NCBI GenBank assembly: GCA_963169055.1
Contig: CAUJFU010000349.1
Coordinates: 1-5,490 of the forward strand
Direction: 5' to 3'
DNA: 5,490 nt
From: Myxococcota bacterium
Lineage (GTDB): Bacteria > Myxococcota_C > UBA6777
Shown: piece after piece, positions 5,404 to 5,490 of the stretch
Position numbering within the stretch: position 1 is the first letter of the stretch
Layout: the number at the start of each line of letters is the position of its first letter
Notes under the pieces: generated by a model
Seen by the model: the letters and a program-made list of their open reading frames with translations, nothing else
Told to the model about the DNA's origin: nothing
Database searches by the model: none
Translations under genes and position numbers: made by a program

Positions 5404-5490
5404 CACACGAACCAACCGCAGCAGCCCTATCGCGAGAACAAAAACACGCGGTGGGAAGCAAGGGTAGCAGTGAGCATCGTCACAAAAGCC

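Larger units (their letters stand above)
5030..5490. other. Gene-free upstream region of about 460 bases
   Basis: I see no supportable gene here on either strand. Open frames crossing it are low-complexity, and the longer ones continue antisense or out of frame into the glycosyltransferase. It presumably carries the promoter of the minus-strand operon, but no convincing -35/-10 pair stands out. TATTAC near 5061 lacks a partner. The region holds a nested hairpin cluster at 5362-5403 and a minus-strand polypurine tract at 5221-5252. The gene upstream of the operon must lie beyond the right edge. Confidence 0.5.

Noticed and set aside
4893-5408. Minus-strand open frame of 171 codons overlapping the glycosyltransferase start.
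   Set aside because: It overlaps the first 137 bases of the glycosyltransferase in another frame, is rich in Cys, Arg and Trp with no recognisable motif, and the glycosyltransferase has a clear ribosome-binding site and a family-typical start.
4760-5467. Long plus-strand open frame of 235 codons.
   Set aside because: Its first 90 codons are antisense to the well-supported glycosyltransferase, the rest is low-complexity Pro/Thr/His-rich sequence from A/C-biased DNA, and no domain is recognisable.
1-5490. CRISPR arrays, tRNA or rRNA genes, insertion sequences, attachment sites.
   Set aside because: I found no regularly spaced direct repeats, no tRNA-like cloverleaf or rRNA sequence, and no transposase or terminal inverted repeats.

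Overview
The window looks like part of a bacterial surface-polysaccharide (O-antigen, capsule or exopolysaccharide) biosynthesis cluster. GC content is roughly half by eye. All four supported genes lie on the minus strand and read from right to left. The coding strand is rich in G and T, so the plus strand as printed looks A/C-rich. I cannot place the organism to genus or phylum. A Wzx-like flippase beside glycosyltransferases suggests a bacterium with an undecaprenyl-linked glycan pathway, but that is inference.

Layout in transcription order. (1) 5490-5030 is an upstream region of about 460 bases with no supportable gene. It holds a GC-rich nested hairpin cluster (5362-5403) and a polypurine tract (5221-5252 on the minus strand). 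(2) 5029-3836 is a complete 397-residue glycosyltransferase of the MJ1255-like family with a strong ribosome-binding site. (3) 3835-3622 is a 214-base gap with two short hairpins. A TTG-started N-terminal extension of the next gene could cover part of it, but I think this unlikely. (4) 3621-2263 is a multi-pass Wzx-type oligosaccharide flippase. (5) 2197-272 is a glutamine-hydrolysing asparagine synthase (AsnB type). One in-frame TGA at codon 115 breaks it into an N-terminal piece (2200-1853) and a C-terminal piece (1828-272) in the same frame. (6) 272-1 is the first 90 codons of another gene. It looks like the N-terminal Rossmann-type half of a GT-B glycosyltransferase (family 4-like), overlaps the asparagine synthase stop as TAATG, and runs off the left edge.

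How the genes work together (inference from family knowledge): the glycosyltransferases would build a lipid-linked oligosaccharide, the flippase would move it across the inner membrane, and the AsnB-type amidotransferase would amidate a carboxylated precursor such as a uronic acid, or simply make asparagine. The most notable feature is the in-frame TGA in an otherwise intact, well-conserved asparagine synthase. It could be a nonsense mutation, a sequencing artefact (two compensating homopolymer indels would restore the family consensus), or translational readthrough. I see no convincing evidence of a wholly new system.
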